A stretch of DNA of 64,000 nt from Sweltsa coloradensis (Eukaryota; Arthropoda; Insecta; Plecoptera; Chloroperlidae): the NCBI GenBank assembly GCA_024449915.1, contig JAMZAV010000774.1, positions 310,001 through 374,000 on the forward strand, read 5' to 3'. Positions within the stretch are counted from its first letter, which is position 1; each line of letters starts with the position of its first letter. Position numbers and translations under genes: made by a program. Of the stretch, positions 58,526 through 64,000 are shown in pieces. Below the pieces are notes generated by a model. It ran no database searches. It saw only the letters and a program-made list of their open reading frames with translations, and was not told where the DNA came from.

Positions 58526-58863
58526 TCGGCTACATTTATTTCCTCAGCCGTGAAATATACAGTGTGTGTTGAGCCGGCCGCTGTGTTATATTAGACAGCG
58601 GGACAGACGCTTCTCCGCGCTCACCCCTTCCAACACATGCACACTAGAGTTGGACCAGGGTAGTGGAGTGAAGGCGTAATAATTGACCGTCTCTGCTCGT
58701 CCTAAAACGCAAACCAGCCAGCAACTCTCAAACTATCTAAGGCATGACATTTTCATGAACACTTTTGTGAATGTTTAGTATGTAGATAAGGTGGTTCGAA
58801 GATAATCTGTTTTGGAAAATCGATTAAAATGTAAGTTTAAGATAAAATCGCACATTGGAAGTA
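58526..58863. other. No gene seen; possible 3' UTR of the candidate exon
   Basis: If 58353-58525 is a terminal exon this would be its 3' untranslated region. Nothing else supports that. Confidence 0.3.
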
Positions 58864-58949
58864 GTTGAGGCCATGATAATTTCCAAAAAGTTGATTTTGT
58901 TTGCGCGTTGAGGCCATGATAATTTCCAAAAAGTTGATTTTGTTTGCGC
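58864..58949. repeat. 43-bp tandem duplication
   Basis: GTTGAGGCCATGATAATTTC starts at 58864 and 58907. Each unit ends TTGTTTGCGC and the two look identical. Confidence 0.95.
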
Positions 58950-59889
58950 CCTTTACTAAAATTCAAATCCATTGATATAATCAGATGGTCACTGTTGGCG
59001 GTGCAATACATTGTTCTGGAGTTTCCATTGTCATATTATTATAGATATAAATTAACCTATATTAAATGTAACAAATTTTCTAGTCAAAAGTGACGTAACT
59101 CAGGGTAGCAACAGTGGCTGTTTCAAATAAAAAACAAAATTAATGTAGTCGCGCCAAAGCGACCCTTGATTGGTCAAAATGAATTGTATGAAATCATCTT
59201 ACAGTCTTGTTCTGTCAATTGTCAAACCTTTCCAATCTTCGCCCTTACTTTCTACAAAACTGACGTGAATATCTGAACTGAAGTCACATCTTTAAACTCA
59301 ATTAAGCTGTGCCTTTTAGGTCGTTTCCCCGGCGCAAGCAACGCAAAAACTTAAATAACTCCAAGATTTCGCAATCTTAAATCTCGCTCGCTCAAAGGTT
59401 AAAACACAATCCAGTTACATTTCGATTTGAAACGAGTTTGAAATCTGATTCAGTAAAAACGAATCTAATCCAGACCTCCGTCTTCTCCTCTTAAACAATG
59501 CAAACAGAACATACCGTTATGTCACTGCGGCGGATAATTTACAGCCAAAATGAGCTGACTGCACTAAAACGCAAAAGCAGAAACTCCTCCTAAGATCGCT
59601 CTTTCTGTCGGGCCGACTGATTTGTTGCTCTTTATCTCACTTGTTCATCAGCTTCTTATTCTGGCCCCGTACTGTATTAGTGAAAAGCAGCAGACGACAA
59701 TTTGAATAATGTGGGTCGCAATGTCTGTACGGTCGAGTGGAGAGCAGAGTCGATATCTCAAATCAGGGTAGACAAAACACGGCCATTAGAATTCAGAACA
59801 GGGATGTTCCCTTCCTTCCGATTAAGTTAAATCATCACTCGATTAAAGGGAATCAATTCCCCGCCCGGTGGACGTGGTTTCCGTGGGTT
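58950..59889. other. No gene seen
   Basis: Unique sequence with short chance frames and no repeat. Confidence 0.4.
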
Positions 59890-60600
59890 GTGGTCATTAC
59901 CAGGGGAGTCCGTACAACATAGTTCGTGTAGAGCACTCACAGAGGGCAGCACCGAGGCAGACGTAGTTTGAAGGTCATTGCTGGTGAATCCCTCCAATAT
60001 ATATTTATAGTTCGTGTAGAGCGCAGACAGAGGGCAGCACTGAGGCAGAAGAAGTTTGAAGGTCATTGCTGGTGAATCCCTCCAATATATATTTAGAGTT
60101 CGTGTAGCGCGCAGACAGAGGGCAGCACTAAGGCAGAAGAAGTTTGAAGGTCATTGCTGGTGAATCCCTCCAATATATATATTATAGTTCGTGTAGCGCG
60201 CTCACAGAGGGCAGCACTGAGGCAGAAGAGGTTTGAGGGTTATTGCTGGTGAATCCCTCCAATATATATTTATAGTTCGTGTAGCGCGCACACAGAGGGC
60301 AGCACTGAGGCAGACGTAGTTTGAAGGTCATTGCTGGTGAATCCCTCCAATATATATATTTATAGTTCGTGTAGCGCGCTCACAGAGGGCAGCACTGAGG
60401 CAGACGTAGTTTGAAGGTCATTGCTGGTAAATCCCTTCAATATATATTAATAGTTCGTGTAGAGCGCAGACAGAGGGCAGCACTGGTGTTTCAAGGTCAT
60501 TGCCGGGGGAGTCCTCTCAATATAGTTCATGTAAAGCGCTAACAGAGGGCAGCACTGAGGCAGGCGTGGTTTCAAGGTCATTGCTGGTGAATCCCTCCCC
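59890..60600. repeat. ~88-bp minisatellite, eight units plus a partial
   Basis: Units with AGTTCGTGTAGMGCGC start at about 59921, 60009, 60097, 60186, 60274, 60364, 60452 and 60524, after a partial unit from 59890. Each has CAGAGGGCAGCACTGAGGCA, TTTGAAGGTCATTGCTGG and AATCCCTCCAATATATATTT. The seventh unit is shortened (72 bp) by loss of the GAGGCAGACGTAG part. The AT stretch varies in length, and units alternate between CTCACAGAGG and CAGACAGAGG. No stop-free frame across the array. Confidence 0.93.
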
Positions 60601-61190
60601 GTTTTTAGGTGTGGTTAGTTCCACTCTTAGCTGCAACCGCCTCAGGCTACGAAATCTGGTTTAGTAGCGTAAGATTTACACACCAAGAGTTGGTATACGT
60701 TATAAATTAGGGTTCAAAAACACAAAACACTGCTGTGCTGTGTTGTTATTGGGATGGATAACGTAGGGTACTACAGTCAAAAACTATTAAAAGGCTGTAT
60801 TTTTTTAAATTTATAATTAGCCTAATCACAATTGATGTTGATCTTCCGTACGCGAGAATCGAACCCTTTTGTAAATTATACTATAAAGTTAATTGATTGC
60901 AGATTGATACATATGAAGCTGTAAGTTCTCGCCCTTGGAGGCTTAATTCCTATCCTGGTAGAACATGGTGACAACCTAAACTTTGTGTTCGTTTTATATT
61001 CGTTATACCGTATCGGCCGGCGCACGGAGCGACGGGACTGTGCCCCAAGACGCCGCCGAGTTGAGCATTGAACGCCTCGTACGCGGAGCAGGCATCAATA
61101 TAGTTAGGAGGTATGACAGAGTGTTCAATATGGCCCGGTGTCTGGGGTACATTAATCTTAGTTCCGCGTCGTCGTCCTCTGCTCCCACAG
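60601..61190. other. No gene seen; one B-box relic
   Basis: The minus strand reads GGGTTCGATTCTC at about 60854-60866, a near-perfect B box without an A box. From 61000 the sequence is GC-richer with three overlapping open frames (plus 60983-61255; minus 60950-61270 and 61003-61188). Confidence 0.4.
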
Positions 61191-61355
61191 GAACGAGACC
61201 TCCCGGGGGAATACCGACCTGGAGCGATGGACGACCTGGACCTGGACCGAGATAAGTTGAACGTTTTCATTCAGTTAGGGGTAGGCGGACCAACCATGGT
61301 CGGACTCTCACGAGTCATAGCTTCAGAGACTCCTATCCTAAACGCACATAAATAA
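61191..61355 (+). CDS. Candidate exon, product unknown
   Basis: An acceptor-like TCGTCGTCCTCTGCTCCCACAG precedes 61191. The next 54 codons read ERDLPGEYRPGAMDDLDLD, then RDKLNVFIQLGVGG, ending ILNAHK and a stop. The alternating DLDLDRD and hydrophobic IQLGVGG pattern is protein-like but unplaced. No convincing donor was found, and two competing frames are open over part of it. Confidence 0.22.
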   Translation, partial: ERDLPGEYRPGAMDDLDLDRDKLNVFIQLGVGGPTMVGLSRVIASETPILNAHK

Positions 61356-61369
61356 TACTCTTTTCGCGG

Positions 61370-61900
61370 GAAAGTGGCCAGGGTCAGCGAGCTTCTTCAG
61401 GGTATTCTGGTATTTTATTTCGGAATGTCTAGGTAATTTCAAATGGAACCATTTAATCCAGTAACAAATTTAGGCATATTGGTATATTGGATCAAGGACG
61501 CGCGTCAACCGTTAGGTCATAATGCACCACTCTAGCTAAGGGGTGGGAGGAGAGGCCATTCTGGTCAGAACCAGCCAGGTAGGGGATAAAAGGGGTTCTC
61601 ACGTCGCGTCGTCATTGTCTTTGTCATCGTTCGTGGAGTCATGTCTTTGTCATCGTCGTCGAGGCAATCATCGTCAGGGACCTTGCCCCTTCTCTGATGG
61701 CCCCTAGTTTCGGGAGTAAATACTACCCTTCTTACAAGCTGATGTTTGCGAGGTGGCTCTTTCGTTGAATCGCTTTTACGACTAGCAAGCCTGCTCTGGG
61801 CTGGCCAATTCTACCCGGCCCAGACGGGGACACATTGTGGAAGATTTCAGCTATGATTGCTGGTGTTTGGTATCGAGCTCAGTTCCTCCCTGATTTGAGT
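61370..61900 (+). mobile_element. Possible solo LTR with promoter and PBS-like site
   Basis: A TATA-like GGGATAAAAGGGG (about 61583-61595) is followed by a 26-bp-spaced direct repeat of TGTCTTTGTCATCGT (61616 and 61642) and a moderately GC-rich region. About 200 bp later comes CCGGCCCAGACGGGGACA (61818-61835), which resembles the GGCCCAGACGGGGAC primer-binding region I recall from insect LTR retrotransposons. No polyprotein ORF follows and LTR edges could not be set, so this is tentative. Confidence 0.25.
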
Positions 61901-62915
61901 CTCACGTGCAACGTGTGACCTACCTCTATCGGTTGTCTAACCACATTTAATACACCCACCTTCCAACTTTTTACTTACGCCCATGTAAATAGGCCTTACT
62001 TTTATTTTTATTATACTACTAAGCGATTTTTAAAATAATATCATGAGACCGATATCGGAAATGGACGCTGTGCGGTCATACATCATAATAATATGTATTT
62101 ACGATTAGCATAAATAGCATAGGGTCGAAGAAGCTTCCCTGTGTGTTTGTACATCCTTGACTGGGTCAGACTGAGTATCTCGTAGTCCTCAGTCATCAAC
62201 CAGCCAGACAGTATCACGTTGGTTTGGTTGCAAGAAGAGCAAAGTAAAAATGAGTAAGATATAAACGAGAACTACATTCCCATATATCATTACGTCCTTG
62301 ACTATATCAAGATTACTCCGATTGAGTTTTTCTTTCCACGTATGTGGAACTATAGGCAAGCAATGCCATCGAAGGATATCCATTGTAGAGTATATGTGAC
62401 ACATCTGGAATAGTTAAGAACAAAAATAGTAAACTCGTGTGAAAAGTACGTATAAAGAATATAGTTTTAGCTTGAAAAGAACTATTGTGACTTCAGGCAT
62501 TCTGAAGGAAAAGATCAAATTATTATAAACAAGAAAAAAAGCGACTTCTATGTTACTTACACTTCATTTGCTGGACGGTTATTCACAATAATTACTATTT
62601 TATTTGTCGTTTAGTCAGGTACATGAGATATTAATTTGCACTTTCGAGTTGAAGATATTGCATAATAGTGAGTACGTGAAATACTTGTGAAGATCTACAA
62701 ACGCTATTTTCATAACAAGGTTTCCATACAATTCAATAGGATGTTTGTTTACTAACATTTTATCATTGTATTGATTCAACTGATGGCATATTTCACAATA
62801 ATAACATAAAATTTTTATTTACAGTTTTAAAGGGTGGCCAAAAATAGATGCTACAAACGCTATTAATTACTCACTTGAAAAGTTTTTCAGTACTTACATA
62901 ATAAGCCTAATTATT
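61901..62915. other. No gene seen
   Basis: Unique AT-rich sequence. Confidence 0.45.
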
Positions 62916-63068
62916 AGGAAGCAAAACTGCCCCATAAGCATCAATTTTCTGTTCATACGTCCGTCTGTGATTTGTTCGTACTCGACACCTCCACCAAAGA
63001 CTTAAACGCGATAAGATTGTATTTGTGTTCATCTTCAACAATGTTGATTGAGTAGCTTCGCTCCCTAC
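62916..63068 (+). mobile_element. Family A element, large internal deletion, both ends
   Basis: It starts TTAGGAAGCAAAACTG and ends TTGATTGAGTAGCTTCGCTC plus CCTA. The middle holds TTTTCTGTTCATACGTCCGT, CTCGACACCTCCACCAAAG and GTTCATCTTCAACAATG, while the GTCACGTCTC, AACCGAAC and GATACAGAATG segments are missing. About 153 bp. It gives the clearest 3' end for the family. Confidence 0.8.
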
Positions 63069-64000
63069 TTTGTGTACTCCCGCACTCATCTTATTGTGAG
63101 TTTTTTATTTTTATTTATATTTATTTTATTTATATTTTAGTTTTTTTATGAGTTTTAATTCCAATATGATTTGTTTGCTCTGGCAAAGAGGTAAGATACT
63201 AATTGGGACCCTATATGTTCTAGCGGGCATCGCTCCTTGCTATTTAAGTCAAGTCCCTGGTGACAATACGGTGATTAATACCCCGGCTAATTGACAAGGT
63301 ATCAATGAAGTGACTTGTTAATGTCCTCGCCAGTTAGTCGCCTCTGTGTCGAGTGTCTAATAAAAGACTCTCATTGTGTCGCGCCAGTGAACACGGTGAA
63401 GACAGATTACAGGGTTCCCTGCCAGAGATTCCATCGCAACCATTGTGCGCTCACCTGACAATAAAACAATGGCTTCTTCGTCTTCGCACAGAGTTTTACT
63501 AATTATCCACCCCATCACCTACTACAGCTTACTAACCTGACAAAATCCGGCTAACAACGTGTTTGGCAACCTGTTGTTTTAGATTGCTTGAGCTTAGGTT
63601 TAGTACATTCATATTATTTTGAAATGATCGACATTGAATCTGAAAGGAATGTATAAAATTTGAAATTTATAAATTAAGTATTTAAACAGATGCACAATGT
63701 GTTATGGTGGGACGAGAAATCCAATTAGATATATGAATAGACAGTTTGCAGGCGACTTAACTTTTTGTGTGATTACACTCGGCCCTTGCAGGATAAAGTA
63801 CATAACACATAACGAATGTATCAAATTATAATACAGAAATTAAAAAACCCAACTCGACCGGCTACATGATTCGTGAAATTTGGAATTGATAGATTCCTGT
63901 GTTTTGACCTAACAAACGTATAAAAGGAATTATCTTATAATAATAATTTTTCGTAGAAAGCCTGTCCAGGGTGCAATGCATGCCCCTCTTTATATGTGTC
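63069..64000. other. No gene seen
   Basis: Begins with a TTATTTTTATTTATATTTAT low-complexity stretch (about 63103-63150), then unique AT-rich sequence to the window edge. Confidence 0.45.

Overview
This is eukaryotic nuclear DNA from an animal, probably an arthropod, although nothing here fixes the species. The evidence is an AT-rich sequence with no long ORF (the longest is about 180 codons), about twenty tRNA-derived SINE-like relics, short terminal-inverted-repeat (TIR) elements of the MITE type, two non-LTR reverse-transcriptase fragments, and several minisatellite or satellite arrays. No complete protein-coding gene, rRNA gene, intact tRNA gene or CRISPR array could be supported. It reads as intergenic or deep intronic sequence.

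Layout. 1-3010 looks poorly base-called: homopolymers are inflated, and a repeat that recurs cleanly at 49.6-50.4 kb is corrupted here. 3.5-4.2 kb holds short duplications and a C/A-rich low-complexity block. 5.6-6.2 kb holds a minus-strand copy of the commonest short element, called family A here (ends AGGGAGCGAAGCT, core CCCGGCACCTCCACCAAA). 6.2-15.9 kb is mostly unique sequence with SINE-like relics, a (GTGCA)n block and a CT-rich/G-run region. 16.0-20.0 kb carries two copies of a second TIR element, family B, in inverted orientation. 20.66-20.84 kb is a 36-bp array around a GCGTCGCGACGC palindrome. 22.1 kb has an RT relic and 22.7 kb a doubled SINE head. 25.14-25.73 kb is an array of seven 84-bp units, each with CACGTG. 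26-46 kb is sparse, with family A copies, SINE relics, microsatellites and a long foldback hairpin at 34.10-34.49 kb. 46.8 kb has a second RT relic. 49.6-50.4 kb is a 727-bp TIR element (family G) that splits a tRNA-like sequence. 50.55-52.17 kb is a satellite of eight ~202-bp monomers whose variants alternate in a higher-order pattern. 53-64 kb has more family A copies, an ~88-bp array at 59.89-60.60 kb, possible exons at 58.35 and 61.19 kb and an LTR-like segment at 61.4-61.9 kb.

The only candidate host coding sequence is three short splice-site-bounded segments (28121-28272, 58353-58525, 61191-61355) and two unassigned ORFs (48098-48364 and 53271-53612, both minus). None matches a protein family I recognise. 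The most distinctive content is repeat biology: the higher-order satellite, the nested insertion into a tRNA-like sequence, the inverted element pair, the foldback element, and a recurrent 3'-CCA-like motif shared by two element types.
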